Positions 28,098 to 38,792 of a stretch of DNA of 64,000 bases are shown here, piece after piece; the first letter of the stretch is position 1, and every line of letters starts with the position of its first letter. The DNA is taken from NCBI RefSeq assembly GCF_016925675.1, contig NZ_CP070506.1:370501-434500 (forward strand), written 5' to 3'. The stretch comes from Pseudomonas hygromyciniae (GTDB lineage: Bacteria > Pseudomonadota > Gammaproteobacteria > Pseudomonadales > Pseudomonadaceae). The notes below the pieces were generated by a model. It was not told the DNA's origin. It saw only the letters and a program-made list of their open reading frames with translations, and ran no database searches. A program made the position numbers and the translations under genes.

Positions 28098-30660
28098 CTC
28101 CCAAGTCCAGCCAGAGACTCTTGCCGAGTATCTGGCGCATCTTCCGATGACCGACGAGCAGCGCGCCGAACTGGCGGGCTGCAAGTCCTTCTCCGAACTG
28201 CACGAGCGCCTGTCGTCGTCGACCTTTGACGCACCGGTGGACGCCGCGCAGGCGTCGGTTGGCCGCCGCTTGACCCTCAATACGGCCGAAGAGCTCGAAG
28301 ACGCCGAAATGCTGGTGCTCGACTCCGCTGGCCGGGTTTGCCTCAAGGCCACTCCGCCGATCCGGCGTACCAGGGTGGTGCCCGAGCCTTGGCGTACCAA
28401 TATCCTGGTACGCGGCTGGCGCCGGCTGACCGGTCGCAGCAACCCACCTGCGCCGCCCAAGGACGAACGCGTGCTGCCGGCTGCGCGCTGGCGCACCGTC
28501 GGTTCGATCCGCCGCTATATCCTGCTGGTGCTGATGCTTGGCCAGACGATTGTGGCTGGCTGGTACATGAAAGGCATCATGCCTTACCAGGGCTGGTCCT
28601 TCGTCGACTTTGACGAGGTGCGCAACCAGACTCTGCTGCAAACTGCTACCCAGGTACTGCCATACGCCCTGCAAACCAGCATCCTGATCATGTTCGGGAT
28701 CTTGTTCTGCTGGGTTTCGGCTGGTTTCTGGACTGCGCTGATGGGCTTCCTCGAGCTGCTCACCGGTCACGACAAGTACCGCATCTCCGGCAAAAGCGCC
28801 GGCGACGAGCCGATCCCGAAAGAGGCGCGTACCGCGCTGGTCATGCCGATCTGCAACGAAGACGTGCCGCGGGTATTTGCCGGGTTGCGTGCGACCTTTG
28901 AGTCGGTGGCCGCTACCGGTGACCTGGATCGTTTCGACTTCTTTGTGCTCAGCGACAGTAACGACGCCGATATCTGCATCGCCGAACAGCAAGCCTGGCT
29001 TGATGTGTGCCGCGAAGCCGGTGGCTTTGGCAAGATCTTCTATCGCCGCCGTCGCCGTCGGGTCAAACGCAAGAGCGGTAACCTCGACGACTTCTGCCGT
29101 CGCTGGGGCGGTGACTACAAGTACATGGTGGTCCTCGACGCCGACAGCGTGATGAGCGGCGAATGCCTGACCAGCCTGGTGCGCCTGATGGAAGCCACGC
29201 CGGACGCCGGGATCATCCAGACCGCGCCACGGGCGTCGGGCATGGACACCCTGTATGCGCGCATGCAGCAGTTCGCTACCCGCGTCTACGGCCCGCTGTT
29301 CACCGCCGGCCTGCACTTCTGGCAGTTGGGCGAATCCCACTACTGGGGCCATAACGCGATCATCCGCATGAAGCCGTTTATCGAGCACTGCGCCCTGGCG
29401 CCATTGCCGGGTAAAGGTGCGTTCGCCGGTTCCATCCTGTCCCACGACTTTGTTGAAGCCGCGCTGATGCGCCGTGCCGGCTGGGGCGTATGGATTGCCT
29501 ATGACCTGCCCGGTAGCTACGAAGAACTGCCGCCCAACCTGCTGGACGAACTCAAGCGTGACCGTCGCTGGTGCCACGGTAACCTGATGAACTTCCGCCT
29601 GTTCCTGGTCAAGGGCATGCACCCGGTACACCGCGCGGTGTTTCTCACCGGCGTGATGTCCTACCTGTCGGCGCCGTTGTGGTTCCTGTTCCTGGTCCTG
29701 TCCACGGCGCTGCTGGCGGTCAACACCCTGATGGAGCCGCAGTACTTCATGGCGCCACGCCAGTTGTACCCGCTGTGGCCACAATGGCATCCGGACAAGG
29801 CGGTGGCACTGTTCTCCACCACCATCGTGCTGCTGTTCCTGCCTAAATTGCTGAGCATCATCCTGATCTGGGCCAAGGGCGCGAAAGAGTTTGGTGGCAA
29901 GTTCAAGGTGACCTTGTCGATGCTCCTTGAGATGTTGTTCTCCATGCTGCTGGCGCCGGTGCGGATGATTTTCCACACCCGCTTTGTACTCGCCGCGTTC
30001 CTCGGCTGGGCCGCGACCTGGAACTCGCCGCAACGTGACGACGACTCCACCCCATGGAGCGAGGCGGTCAAGCGCCACGGCCCGCAGACCTTGCTGGGTT
30101 TCTTCTGGGCACTGCTGGTGGTGTGGTTGAACCCAAGCTTCCTGTGGTGGTTGGTGCCGATTGTCGGTTCGTTGATGCTGTCGATCCCGGTCTCGGTGAT
30201 CTCCAGCCGGGTCAAGCTGGGCCTCAAGTCCCGCGACGAAAGCCTGTTCCTGATCCCCGAGGAATACAATCCGCCGCAGGCGCTGCTGTCGACCGATCGC
30301 TACACCCACGAAAACCGTTGGCATGCACTCAATGACGGTTTTGTACGGGCAGTGGTCGATCCGCAGCAGAACGCCCTGGCCTGCGCCCTGGCAACCTCGC
30401 GCCATGGCCAGGCGGAGCCGATTGAGTGGCTGCGTACCGATCGCGTACGGCATGCGTTGAAAGTCGGCCCGGCTGGGCTGAACAACAACGAGCGCGTGGC
30501 CTTGCTCAGCGACCCGGTGGCCCTGGCCCGCCTGCATGAGCAGGTCTGGAGCGAAGGGCACGCCGAATGGCTTGGTGCTTGGCGCGAGTCGGTCAAGGCC
30601 GATCCCCATGCGCCGTTGCTGCCGCTCAAGCCGCTGTCATCCCAGGCTCAACTTGCCTGA
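28090..30660 (+). CDS. opgH: Glucans biosynthesis glucosyltransferase H
   Basis: An 856-residue inner-membrane glycosyltransferase (GT2 type) that polymerises and exports the beta-1,2-glucan backbone from UDP-glucose. After a cytoplasmic N-terminal domain and two helices, the catalytic domain shows [25 protein letters not shown] (the DxD-like metal site) and the QxxRW-equivalent [11 protein letters not shown]. Several further helices follow, then a C-terminal cytoplasmic domain. It overlaps opgG by 8 bases, so the two are translationally coupled. A stem-loop follows the stop. Confidence 0.96.
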   Translation: MSNSQVQPETLAEYLAHLPMTDEQRAELAGCKSFSELHERLSSSTFDAPVDAAQASVGRRLTLNTAEELEDAEMLVLDSAGRVCLKATPPIRRTRVVPEPWRTNILVRGWRRLTGRSNPPAPPKDERVLPAARWRTVGSIRRYILLVLMLGQTIVAGWYMKGIMPYQGWSFVDFDEVRNQTLLQTATQVLPYALQTSILIMFGILFCWVSAGFWTALMGFLELLTGHDKYRISGKSAGDEPIPKEARTALVMPICNEDVPRVFAGLRATFESVAATGDLDRFDFFVLSDSNDADICIAEQQAWLDVCREAGGFGKIFYRRRRRRVKRKSGNLDDFCRRWGGDYKYMVVLDADSVMSGECLTSLVRLMEATPDAGIIQTAPRASGMDTLYARMQQFATRVYGPLFTAGLHFWQLGESHYWGHNAIIRMKPFIEHCALAPLPGKGAFAGSILSHDFVEAALMRRAGWGVWIAYDLPGSYEELPPNLLDELKRDRRWCHGNLMNFRLFLVKGMHPVHRAVFLTGVMSYLSAPLWFLFLVLSTALLAVNTLMEPQYFMAPRQLYPLWPQWHPDKAVALFSTTIVLLFLPKLLSIILIWAKGAKEFGGKFKVTLSMLLEMLFSMLLAPVRMIFHTRFVLAAFLGWAATWNSPQRDDDSTPWSEAVKRHGPQTLLGFFWALLVVWLNPSFLWWLVPIVGSLMLSIPVSVISSRVKLGLKSRDESLFLIPEEYNPPQALLSTDRYTHENRWHALNDGFVRAVVDPQQNALACALATSRHGQAEPIEWLRTDRVRHALKVGPAGLNNNERVALLSDPVALARLHEQVWSEGHAEWLGAWRESVKADPHAPLLPLKPLSSQAQLA

Positions 30661-30666
30661 TTCAGA

Positions 30667-30696
30667 CGCCCCCGAGACCTGTCTCGGGGGCGCTTG
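30667..30696 (+). terminator. Stem-loop after opgH, probable terminator
   Basis: CGCCCCCGAGA pairs perfectly with TCTCGGGGGCG around a CCTG loop, 6 bases after the opgH stop. The T-run is poor (CTTGATAC), so termination may be incomplete or the stem may protect the mRNA end. Confidence 0.65.
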
Positions 30697-30774
30697 ATAC
30701 GCCCGTCCTACAGCACCTGTCGCTTCTTTCTCGACCTTCTAACTTCGATACAAAAGACCCCGGCTCAAGGCGTA

Positions 30775-30801
30775 TTGCCGTGCCTGCCAGTGGGTTAGGA
30801 T
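30775..30801 (+). promoter_or_regulatory. Probable promoter of the first binding-protein gene
   Basis: TTGCCG and TAGGAT are separated by 15 bases. The sequence GCCAGTGGGTTAGNATCGC at the -10 recurs upstream of the second binding-protein gene, which supports a shared, duplicated control region rather than chance. Confidence 0.45.
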
Positions 30802-30889
30802 CGCCCCCCAAATCTGTATTGACCGCCTCTGGTTTGCGCTAAACCCGCAACGCCCGGTGCGCGGCTGCTTAATGAAAAAGGGGCTTTTC

Positions 30890-31690
30890 ATGATCAAGGG
30901 TTACTGGTCGACACTGCTGTTGGGCATTGTCGTGTTGCTACAAGTGCAGATGGCACAGGCAGGCGCCATCGATGACGCCGTGCGGCGCGGCGTACTGAAA
31001 GTAGGGACCGACCCCAACTATGTGCCCTTTGAAATGACTGACAAGCACGGGCGCGTGATTGGCTTTGAAGTCGACCTGCTCGAAGAGATGAGCAATGCCC
31101 TGGGGGTGACGCTCGAATGGGTCCCGGTGGCCTATACCGAGCTGATCCCGGGCCTGCTGGCCGGCCGCTTCGACATGATCGGCAGCGGCATGACCGTGAC
31201 CCAGGAGCGCAACCTGCAATTCAACTTCAGTGATTCATTCATCATTGTCGGCCAGACCGTCCTGCTCCACCCGCGGCTGGCCGGCAAGGTCAGCAGCATT
31301 GAAGACTTGAACGAAGCCGACTACCGGATTGCTGCGGCAGACGGCACCACGGGCGAAGCAGCGGCGCGTCGCTTCCTGGGAGCTGCCCAGCTGCGCAGCT
31401 TTACCACGGCGGAGGAAGGCGTACGTCAGGTGGTCAGCGGTGAGGTTGATGCGTTTGTCCATGATGCGCCCTATAACCTGATCGCCCTGGCCAAGCCGCA
31501 GAACCGCGGGCTGCTGGCCCTGGAACAGCCTTTTACCTATGAACCCCTGGCGTTTGGGGTGAATAAGGGCGATTACGACAGCCTGAATTGGATCAATCAC
31601 TTCCTTAATCAGATTGCCCAGGACGGCACCTACGATCGGCTGCATGACAAGTGGTTCCGGGACACGGATTGGTTGTCGGAGATCGAGTGA
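30890..31690 (+). CDS. Polar amino acid ABC binding protein, copy 1
   Basis: A 266-residue periplasmic solute-binding protein of family 3 (glutamine/glutamate/polar amino acid type). ATG 30890 is chosen from several in-frame starts because AAAAAGGGG ends 6 bases before it. The signal peptide (core LLLGIVVLLQVQMAQA) leads into GAIDDAVRRGVLKVGTDPNY, then VPFEMTDKHGRVIGFEVDLL, the SBP3 signature. GRFDMIGSGMTVTQER is the hinge region. It is clearly paralogous to the next gene over its whole length, but more diverged in the C-terminal lobe, so the ligand range may differ. Confidence 0.85.
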   Translation: MIKGYWSTLLLGIVVLLQVQMAQAGAIDDAVRRGVLKVGTDPNYVPFEMTDKHGRVIGFEVDLLEEMSNALGVTLEWVPVAYTELIPGLLAGRFDMIGSGMTVTQERNLQFNFSDSFIIVGQTVLLHPRLAGKVSSIEDLNEADYRIAAADGTTGEAAARRFLGAAQLRSFTTAEEGVRQVVSGEVDAFVHDAPYNLIALAKPQNRGLLALEQPFTYEPLAFGVNKGDYDSLNWINHFLNQIAQDGTYDRLHDKWFRDTDWLSEIE

Positions 31691-31814
31691 CGGTCACAAC
31701 TGCTTACATAAGTCCTGGAGTCGCACCCTCTGTGGCAAGCCGTCTAACTACGCTTTTCTCCGGCGTTTTGTAGGGTTTTTCTGTCATATCCGCCAACAAA
31801 TCCCGGCTAGACCT

Positions 31815-31842
31815 TTGTGCCAGTGGGCGAGTGGGTTAGCAT
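31815..31842 (+). promoter_or_regulatory. Probable promoter of the second binding-protein gene
   Basis: TTGTGC and TAGCAT lie 16 bases apart. The -10 surroundings copy those upstream of the first binding-protein gene, but with AGTGGG duplicated (CCAGTGGGCGAGTGGGTTAG), which adds 8 bases. Confidence 0.45.
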
Positions 31843-31912
31843 CGCTCCCCGAAGAAATAGTGCAGCCGTTCTAAGGCCTGCATCAAAATAAAATGAGTCA
31901 GGGGACTTGGTG

Positions 31913-32710
31913 ATGAAAAAGTATCTTTCGATGCTGATGCTCGGTGTTACAGCCTTGTTGGCAGTCAATACGGCCCAGGCCGGGGCGATTGACGACGCGG
32001 TCAAGCGCGGCACTTTGAAAGTCGGCATGGATCCGACCTACATGCCATTCGAGATGACCAACAAGCGCGGCGAAATCATTGGTTTCGAAGTCGACCTGCT
32101 CAAAGCGATGGCCAAGTCCATGGGGGTCAAGCTGGAGCTGGTCTCTACCGGTTACGACGGCATCATCCCGGCCTTCCTGACTGGCAAGTTCGACATGATC
32201 GGCAGCGGCATGACCCTGACCCAGGAACGCAACCTGCGCCTGAACTTCAGCGAACCGTTCATCGTGGTTGGCCAGACCCTGCTGATCCGCAAGGACCTGG
32301 AAGGCACCATCAAGTCCTACAAAGACCTGAATGATGAGAAATATCGCCTGACCTCCAAGCTCGGTACCACCGGCGAGATGGTGGCCAAGAAGCTGATCTC
32401 CAAGGCCAAGTACCACGGCTACGACAACGAGCAGGAAGGTGTGCTTGACGTGGTCAACGGCAAGGCCGACGCCTTTGTCTACGACGCGCCGTACAACGTG
32501 GTTGCCGAGAAAAAAGTCGGCAATGGCAAGCTGGTGTACCTCGAAGAACCCTTCACCTACGAGCCTCTGGCATTCGGTCTGAAGAAGGGCGACTACGACA
32601 GCATCAACTTCATCAACAACTTCCTGCACCAGATCAAGCACGACGGCACCTACGATCGCATCCATGACAAGTGGTTCAAGAGCTCCGAGTGGCTCAAGGA
32701 CATGGAATAA
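31913..32710 (+). CDS. Polar amino acid ABC binding protein, copy 2
   Basis: A 265-residue family 3 periplasmic binding protein. AGGGGA ends 7 bases before ATG 31913, which is preferred to TTG 31907. The signal peptide [20 protein letters not shown] ends at AQA, and the mature protein again begins GAIDDAVKRGTLKVGMDPTY. It shares most motifs with copy 1 (GFEVDLLKAMAKSMGV, GKFDMIGSGMTLTQERN, EPFTYEPLAFGLKKGDYDS). Being next to the permease and ATPase genes, it is the likely main receptor for that importer. The specific amino acid cannot be read from sequence. Confidence 0.88.
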   Translation: MKKYLSMLMLGVTALLAVNTAQAGAIDDAVKRGTLKVGMDPTYMPFEMTNKRGEIIGFEVDLLKAMAKSMGVKLELVSTGYDGIIPAFLTGKFDMIGSGMTLTQERNLRLNFSEPFIVVGQTLLIRKDLEGTIKSYKDLNDEKYRLTSKLGTTGEMVAKKLISKAKYHGYDNEQEGVLDVVNGKADAFVYDAPYNVVAEKKVGNGKLVYLEEPFTYEPLAFGLKKGDYDSINFINNFLHQIKHDGTYDRIHDKWFKSSEWLKDME

Positions 32711-32716
32711 GCTAGT

Positions 32717-32850
32717 TGTGGCGAGGGGGCTTGTCCCCCGCTGGGTGGCGAAGCCGCCCCAAAACCAACCCCTGCGGTCTATCTGATACAGCTGGGTAAG
32801 CCTTGCAGGGGCGGCTTCGCCACCCAGCGGGGGACAAGCCCCCTCGCCAC
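32717..32850. repeat. Long REP inverted repeat
   Basis: GTGGCGAGGGGGCTTGTCCC and its complement ending at 32850 form a stem of more than 40 bases, closed by GGTGGCGAAGCCGCCCC / GGGGCGGCTTCGCCACC. It stands between the second binding-protein gene and the permease gene and may lower expression of the membrane subunits relative to the receptor. Confidence 0.88.
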
Positions 32851-32886
32851 AGAGGGGCTTGCCCCGACCTTGATGGATGTTGAGCA

Positions 32887-33846
32887 ATGAAACAGAAAAA
32901 AGCCCAATGGCCCTGGCACCTGCTGACCGTGCTGGTGCTGGTCGGCATGGCCGGCGCGTTGTACTACGCCACCTCGCTGATGTCCTACGAATGGCGCTGG
33001 AACCGCGTGCCGCAATACTTCGCCTACCAGGCTGAAGAGTCCAAGCGGGCGGCGGATATTTCCACCGTGGTTGAGTTGGTGCGCAAGGGCGATGTTGCTG
33101 AAGTCACCCTGCGCAATGACGCCGGCGCCGAGCAGCACCTGACGGTTGCCGAAAACAGCCTGCAAGTGGCCCGTGGCGACGATGTGGCCGAAGGCGATGT
33201 AATCGGTGTGACCCGGCATTGGGCGCTTGGCCCGTTGATGTGGGGGTTGTGGACCACCCTGTGGCTGTCTCTGGTATCGGGGGTATTGGGCTTGTTCATC
33301 GGCCTGGCGACGGGCCTGTGTCGGTTGTCGAATAACCCGACCCTGCGCGATCTGTCGACGATCTACGTCGAACTGGTGCGCGGCACGCCGCTACTGGTAC
33401 AAATCTTCATTTTCTACTTCTTTATCGGCACGGTACTGAACCTGTCCCGTGAGTTCGCCGGCATCGCCGCGCTGTCGCTGTTTACCGGCGCCTACGTGGC
33501 CGAAATCGTGCGGGCGGGCGTGCAGTCGATTGCCCGTGGCCAAGGCGAAGCGGCCCGCTCCCTGGGCTTGAGCGCCAGCCAGTCGATGCGCCACGTGGTG
33601 TTGCCGCAGGCCTTCAAACGCGTGTTGCCGCCGTTGGCCGGGCAGTTTATCAGCCTGGTCAAGGACACCTCGCTGGTCTCGGTGATCGCCATTACCGAGC
33701 TGCTCAAAAGTGGTCGCGAGGTCATCACCACCTCGTTTTCGCCGTTTGAAATCCTGTTCTGTGTCGCAGGCCTGTACCTGCTGATCAACCTGCCGCTGTC
33801 GAAAATGGCCAGTCGGCTTGAGCGGAGGCTCGCGCAAAGTGATTGA
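32887..33846 (+). CDS. Amino acid ABC transporter permease
   Basis: A 319-residue inner-membrane permease of the HisM/GlnP type. The core has [15 protein letters not shown], the family motif [15 protein letters not shown], and the EAA loop [20 protein letters not shown]. Unusually, about 80-90 hydrophilic residues separate the first helix ([17 protein letters not shown]) from the second. They include [13 protein letters not shown] and should form an extra periplasmic domain. Only one permease gene is present, so it probably works as a homodimer. Its stop overlaps the ATPase start by 8 bases. Confidence 0.9.
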   Translation: MKQKKAQWPWHLLTVLVLVGMAGALYYATSLMSYEWRWNRVPQYFAYQAEESKRAADISTVVELVRKGDVAEVTLRNDAGAEQHLTVAENSLQVARGDDVAEGDVIGVTRHWALGPLMWGLWTTLWLSLVSGVLGLFIGLATGLCRLSNNPTLRDLSTIYVELVRGTPLLVQIFIFYFFIGTVLNLSREFAGIAALSLFTGAYVAEIVRAGVQSIARGQGEAARSLGLSASQSMRHVVLPQAFKRVLPPLAGQFISLVKDTSLVSVIAITELLKSGREVITTSFSPFEILFCVAGLYLLINLPLSKMASRLERRLAQSD

Positions 33847-34573
33847 AGTCCGCGATCTGGTAAAAGTCTTCGACACCCGTGGGCAGGTGGTCCGCGCCGT
33901 GGATCACGTCACCACCCAGGTGGCCAAGGGCGAAGTGCTGGTAGTAATCGGCCCATCTGGCTCTGGTAAGTCGACGTTCCTGCGCTGCCTCAATGGCCTG
34001 GAGGAGTTCGACTCAGGCTCGGTGAGCATCGACGGCTTGCAACTGGCCGACCCCAAGACCGATGTGAACGCCTATCGTCGCGAAGTCGGCATGGTGTTCC
34101 AGCACTTCAACCTGTTCCCGCACATGACCGTGCTGGAAAACCTGTGCCTGGCACAGAAAGTCGTGCGCAAGCGCGGCAAGAAAGAGCGCGAGGCCAAGGC
34201 CCTGGCGTTGCTGGAGAAGGTCGGCATTGCACAGAAAGCCAACGAGTTCCCCTCGCGGCTTTCCGGTGGCCAGCAACAGCGCGTGGCGATTGCCCGGGCG
34301 TTGGCCATGGAGCCCAAAGTCATGTTGTTCGACGAGCCTACTTCGGCGCTGGACCCGGAAATGGTCGGCGAAGTGCTGGATGTCATGAAAACCTTGGCCC
34401 TGGAAGGCATGACCATGGTCTGCGTCACCCACGAAATGGGCTTTGCCCGGGAAGTGGCGGATCGGGTGTTGTTCTTCGATCACGGCAAACTACTGGAAGA
34501 CGCAGCGCCCGCGCAGTTCTTCGATTCGCCGAAGGATCCACGGGCACAGGCGTTCTTGCGTCAGGTCCTGTAA
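33839..34573 (+). CDS. Amino acid ABC transporter ATP-binding protein
   Basis: A 244-residue GlnQ/HisP-type ATPase. Walker A is GPSGSGKST, the Q-loop is in [12 protein letters not shown], the signature is [15 protein letters not shown], Walker B is [13 protein letters not shown], and the switch His is in [14 protein letters not shown] 33839 is chosen rather than TTG 33818: GGAGG (33824-33828) is 10 bases upstream and the protein then starts [11 protein letters not shown] as in homologues. It overlaps the permease gene by 8 bases. It converges with the chemoreceptor gene 15 bases downstream. Confidence 0.93.
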   Translation: MIEVRDLVKVFDTRGQVVRAVDHVTTQVAKGEVLVVIGPSGSGKSTFLRCLNGLEEFDSGSVSIDGLQLADPKTDVNAYRREVGMVFQHFNLFPHMTVLENLCLAQKVVRKRGKKEREAKALALLEKVGIAQKANEFPSRLSGGQQQRVAIARALAMEPKVMLFDEPTSALDPEMVGEVLDVMKTLALEGMTMVCVTHEMGFAREVADRVLFFDHGKLLEDAAPAQFFDSPKDPRAQAFLRQVL

Positions 34574-34588
34574 GTCCCATGGGCAGGT

Positions 34589-36496
34589 TCAAACCTTGAA
34601 CTTGCCCACGCACTGCTGAAGATTCGTTCCCAAGCGTGCCAATTCAATACTTGCTGCCGCCGTCTGTTCGCTGGCAGCAGCGGTTTGCTCCGACACGTCC
34701 CGCACTTTCAACACGCTGCGATTGATCTCCTCGGCCACCGCACTTTGCTGTTCGGCGGCGGCGGCGATCTGTGGATTCATTTCCTGGATGACCAGCACGG
34801 TGCGCGCGATTTCCGTCAGGGCGTCCCCAGCGTTGCGGGTCAGGCCGACACTGCGATCGGTCAGGGTGCGGCTGTTGTCCATGATATCGGCAACCTGTTG
34901 CGTGCCACTGTGCAGCCCGCCAATCAGTTCTTCGATTTCCTCGGCGGACTGCTGGGTGCGCTGGGCAAGGCTGCGTACTTCGTCGGCGACCACCGCAAAT
35001 CCTTGACCGGCTTCACCGGCGCGGGCGGCCTCGATCGCCGCGTTGAGCGCCAGCAGGTTGGTTTGCTGGGACACTGACTTGATCACCTCCAGCACACTGC
35101 CGATCTTCTGGCTTTCCCGTTGCAGGCCCAGCATCGCCTGGCTTGAGCGCGCCATCTCGTGGGCGAGGTGTTCAATGTGCGCCACCGCATCCGTCACCAC
35201 CTGGTCCCCCAGTTCGGTCTGCTGATTGGCCTGGCTGGCGGCAATCGCGGCCTGTTCGGCATGCCGGGCCACTTCCTGGGCGGTGGCGAGCATCTGGTTC
35301 ATGGCGGTCGCTACCTGCTCGGTTTCGTCTCGCTGATTGCTGACGCCCGCGCGGGTTTGTTCGGTGACGGCCGAAAGCTCTTCGGCGGAGCTGGCGATCT
35401 GCCGGGCATTGTCGCTGATGCTACCGACCAGCCCCCGCAGGTTGAGGGTCATTTGCGCCATGCTGCATTGCAACTGACCCAGTTCATCCCGGCGCCGGGT
35501 TTGCACATCGTGGCTCAGGTCTCCATCGGCGATGCGGTTGGCCACGGCCAGCGCCCGGCGTAGCGGTTTTACGATCTGCCCGGCAATCACCCAGGCTGCC
35601 AGGGCGCCGAACAGCAAGGCTGCAGCGGTGATGGCAAGGGTTTGGGTACGAGCGTTTTCGGCCTCCTGGTCGCGACGCTCGGTCTGGTCCTGACTGAGCA
35701 GGTCACTTTGTGCCAACAGTTGGTCCAGTTGCTGCTCCAGCAGGTTTTGCGCCTTTTCGGTGTTGAGTTGGGTATCGCGCAGGCGTGTCAGATGGGTGCG
35801 GATGCTGAGTACGACATTTTTCAATGCGCCGCTGTCCACCGGTAACTTCTCTACGGCGGCCTGGGCCTGTTTGAGGTTGCGTTCAGCGTCGCTGACGGTC
35901 TGGGCATAGGCATCCAGGGAACTGGCGGCCCAGGCCGGGCTTGTGGCGCGGTCTTCGGCCTGTTCGATGGCCAGGCGCAAATCCTCGACGGTATCGAGTG
36001 CTTTCTGGTCTTCTTGATCGGGTAGGTCGCTGGCCAGTTGGGACAAGGCGTCACCGCTGTCGACGGTGCTTTGTTTCAATTGTTCACGGGCGGTTTCCCG
36101 CTGCTTGACCAGTGCCGGTACATCCTTGAGCGTGGTTTTGAACTGACCGGAAATACTCACCATGCTTTGCAGATATTGGAGCGGCTTGGCTGCCTTGACC
36201 CGTATTGAAACCTCGGCCAGATAACCGTCGACCCGCTCCATGGAGAGACTCAGTTTTTTCAGGCTGGTCTCATCGTCAAGGGTGCGGTAGACGATGCGAT
36301 CGGCCCGCAGCTCTTCGCCGGTCACCGCCAGTTGCGCCAGTACGCTCAGGGTCTGTGAACGGTAAAGCGAAGCCGCCAGGGCCTGCCAACCGGTGAGGGC
36401 AATCACCAGGCTCAGGGCCAATACCAAGGCAAAGCCCAGAACCAGTTTGAGGGTGACGCTGGCGTCACCCAGCAGTTGAGTCATTCGACGAAGCAT
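34589..36496 (-). CDS. Methyl-accepting chemotaxis protein (HBM-like)
   Basis: A 635-residue chemoreceptor. ATG 36496 has GGAGGTT 4-10 bases upstream; the longer frame start is rejected. A first helix ([20 protein letters not shown]), a periplasmic all-helical domain of about 250 residues, a second helix ([20 protein letters not shown]) and a HAMP domain lead to the signalling coiled coil. The hairpin tip is around [20 protein letters not shown]. The length and helical pattern of the ligand domain suggest the helical bimodular type known from McpS, a sensor of organic acids; the ligand is unknown here. No CheR-binding pentapeptide is seen at the C-terminus. Confidence 0.9.
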   Translation of the reverse strand: MLRRMTQLLGDASVTLKLVLGFALVLALSLVIALTGWQALAASLYRSQTLSVLAQLAVTGEELRADRIVYRTLDDETSLKKLSLSMERVDGYLAEVSIRVKAAKPLQYLQSMVSISGQFKTTLKDVPALVKQRETAREQLKQSTVDSGDALSQLASDLPDQEDQKALDTVEDLRLAIEQAEDRATSPAWAASSLDAYAQTVSDAERNLKQAQAAVEKLPVDSGALKNVVLSIRTHLTRLRDTQLNTEKAQNLLEQQLDQLLAQSDLLSQDQTERRDQEAENARTQTLAITAAALLFGALAAWVIAGQIVKPLRRALAVANRIADGDLSHDVQTRRRDELGQLQCSMAQMTLNLRGLVGSISDNARQIASSAEELSAVTEQTRAGVSNQRDETEQVATAMNQMLATAQEVARHAEQAAIAASQANQQTELGDQVVTDAVAHIEHLAHEMARSSQAMLGLQRESQKIGSVLEVIKSVSQQTNLLALNAAIEAARAGEAGQGFAVVADEVRSLAQRTQQSAEEIEELIGGLHSGTQQVADIMDNSRTLTDRSVGLTRNAGDALTEIARTVLVIQEMNPQIAAAAEQQSAVAEEINRSVLKVRDVSEQTAAASEQTAAASIELARLGTNLQQCVGKFKV

Positions 36497-36683
36497 GGTC
36501 AACCTCCGGCAAGTGAACAAAGGCGTTCGCTGTGCCGGGGCGCCGAAGGGCGTGGACACAGTGAACCCATTTGAACGCTAGTTCCGTTGGGCGCCGGGCG
36601 TATGGATCACGGTCCGAAAAGAATGTAGGAAACTTCACAAGCTTTAAGCGGCGACCCGGACGGATCGCCGCGAAGGGCAGGTA

Positions 36684-38600
36684 TCAAACCCGGAAGCGGC
36701 CGACCAATGCCTGCAGATGGGTGCCCAGGCGCGCCAGTTCGGTACTGGAGGCGGCGGTCTCTTCACTGGCCGCTGCGGTCTGCTCCGAAACGTCACGCAC
36801 ATTCAGCACGCTGCGGTTGATCTCTTCGGCCACCGCGCTCTGTTGTTCGGCGGCGGTCGCGATCTGCTGGTTCATGGCCTGGATTGCCGAAACCGTGCGA
36901 GTGATGTTTTCCAGGGCATTGCCGGCCCGGCGTGTCAGCTCGACGCTGCTGTCGGTGAGGCTGCGGCTGTTGTCCATGATGGTCGCTACTTGTTGGGTGC
37001 CACTTTGCAGGCCGACGATCAGTTCTTCGATTTCCTCGGTGGATTTCTGCGTGCGTTGCGCCAGGCTGCGTACCTCATCGGCCACCACCGCGAAGCCGCG
37101 ACCGGCTTCCCCGGCGCGTGCGGCTTCAATAGCGGCGTTGAGTGCCAGCAGGTTGGTTTGTTGGGCCACGGACTTGATCACGTCCAGGACGCTGCCGATC
37201 TTGTCGCTTTCGCGCTTGAGATGGCCCATGGCCTCGGTGGAGTTGCCGACTTCACCGGCCAGGCGCTCGATCTGGGCGATGGCCTCGCCGACCACTCTGT
37301 CACCTTCGCGGGCCTGTTGGTCGGCGGCGACGGCGGCTTCGGAAGCCTCTTCGGCATTGCGCGCCACTTCCTGCACGGTGGCGGCCATTTCGTTCATGGC
37401 GGTGGCGACCTGGTCAGTCTCGACCTTCTGGCTGTTGACCCCGGCGCTGGTCTGCTCGGTAACGGCCGACAATTCTTCGGCAGCACTGGCGATCTGCGTC
37501 ACGCCGTCGCTGATCCCGCCGATCAAGTCGCGCAGGCCCATAGTCATGCTTTGCATGGCACGTTGCAGTTGGCCCAGTTCGTCCTGGCGTTGCGACACCA
37601 GGTCGTGGGTCAGGTCACCGGCAGCGACCCGCTCGGCGACCTTGAGGGTCTGGCTCAGTGGTATCACGATCTGGCGGGTGATCGCCCAGGCCGCCACGAT
37701 GCCGAAGACCAGCGCCAGGGCGGTGGCGAGCATCAACAGGAACTTGGCCTGTGCAGCGTCGGCGTCGCGGATGATGGTTTGTGAGGCTGTGAGTTTTTTG
37801 CTGCGGTCGAACAGCAGGTCGCCTTGTTCAGCCATGACCTTGAGGGCGGCGGCGCTGGCCACCTGGGAATCACGGAACTGGCTGACTGCCGCGAGATAGG
37901 CCTTGAGGGAGTCGCTGGCCTCTTGCAGGTTGGCGCTGTATTGCTCCGGCAATTGACTGCGCAGGCTGTCGGCGTTTTTCAGGGCATTGGCGATGGCGTC
38001 CAGGGCCGGCTGCTCGGCCTCGACCTTGGCGCTATAGGTGTAGCCACGTACCTGGAAGCGTGCCTGCTGGATCAATTTGCTCAAGTCGACCACGCTGTTG
38101 AATTGGCTGACGCTATCACCTTGCAGCAGGATCTTTTCGATCTCCGAAATACGAGCGACGGCGTTGTCAGCGGTGGCGCCGAGTTTGCTGCGGGCGTCTT
38201 CGCGATGGGCGCCGGCCTGGACCATGGCACCGAAGGCTTGTCGATAGTTGGCAACGGCGGCCAGTTGCTCATCGATGATGGCAACATCGGCCGGCTGCTC
38301 GATCTGGCTACGTGCGGTCTTCAGGCCGCTGTCGAGCTTCTCCATCAGCTCGTTGACCAACCCGGGACCTTGTTCACCACGGCGCATTTCATAGTCCAGG
38401 CGGGCCTGGCGCAGGTCTTTGGTCAGTTCATTGAGGCTGGAAATAAAGCCCAGTTTATCGCCTCGGCTGATCACGCCGCTGAGGCCCGTCCAGCCGGTGA
38501 AGGTAATCAGGAGCGTGAGGAGCAACACCAGGCCAAAGCCCACGCTCAGCTTGCGATTGACGCTCACATTCCCCAGTTTTTCAGCTAGCCAACGGTACAT
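36684..38600 (-). CDS. Methyl-accepting chemotaxis protein (HBM-like), second copy
   Basis: A 638-residue chemoreceptor, same architecture as its neighbour. ATG 38600 is preceded by AGGGGAG. The N-terminal helix is in [20 protein letters not shown]. The periplasmic domain contains [20 protein letters not shown] and [11 protein letters not shown], which resemble helix 1 of HBM receptors. Then come TM2 ([20 protein letters not shown]), HAMP, and a signalling domain almost identical to the neighbour at the tip. The two genes are in tandem, but the periplasmic regions differ strongly, consistent with duplication followed by change of ligand. Confidence 0.9.
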   Translation of the reverse strand: MYRWLAEKLGNVSVNRKLSVGFGLVLLLTLLITFTGWTGLSGVISRGDKLGFISSLNELTKDLRQARLDYEMRRGEQGPGLVNELMEKLDSGLKTARSQIEQPADVAIIDEQLAAVANYRQAFGAMVQAGAHREDARSKLGATADNAVARISEIEKILLQGDSVSQFNSVVDLSKLIQQARFQVRGYTYSAKVEAEQPALDAIANALKNADSLRSQLPEQYSANLQEASDSLKAYLAAVSQFRDSQVASAAALKVMAEQGDLLFDRSKKLTASQTIIRDADAAQAKFLLMLATALALVFGIVAAWAITRQIVIPLSQTLKVAERVAAGDLTHDLVSQRQDELGQLQRAMQSMTMGLRDLIGGISDGVTQIASAAEELSAVTEQTSAGVNSQKVETDQVATAMNEMAATVQEVARNAEEASEAAVAADQQAREGDRVVGEAIAQIERLAGEVGNSTEAMGHLKRESDKIGSVLDVIKSVAQQTNLLALNAAIEAARAGEAGRGFAVVADEVRSLAQRTQKSTEEIEELIVGLQSGTQQVATIMDNSRSLTDSSVELTRRAGNALENITRTVSAIQAMNQQIATAAEQQSAVAEEINRSVLNVRDVSEQTAAASEETAASSTELARLGTHLQALVGRFRV

Positions 38601-38663
38601 GCGGTGAACTCCCCTGAACAAGGCTTGGACTTATCCTGAGGGTATCGGCATGCGAGCGCGATT

Positions 38664-38765
38664 CTGTAGGCGCGAGCTTGCTCGCGAAAATCGTCAACGA
38701 TAACCAGTGCTTGCTAAATGAACGCGCCGCTCTCAAGGTTTTCGCGAGCAAGCTCGCTCCTACAG
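38664..38765. repeat. REP inverted pair
   Basis: CTGTAGGCGCGAGCTTGCTC and its complement ending GCTCCTACAG face each other, of the same subclass as the element at 20842. It separates the second chemoreceptor gene's promoter side from the rsmE 3' end. Confidence 0.87.
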
Positions 38766-38792
38766 GAGATTTCAGTGGTCTATCAGAGGGGG

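Noticed and set aside
28039..30609. 856-codon minus-strand frame opposite opgH
   Set aside because: Shadow of opgH with antisense codon composition; no motif and no ribosome binding site.
36717..37784. 355-codon plus-strand frame opposite the second chemoreceptor
   Set aside because: Antisense of a repetitive Ala/Glu-rich coiled-coil gene, which commonly leaves long open frames; no motif.
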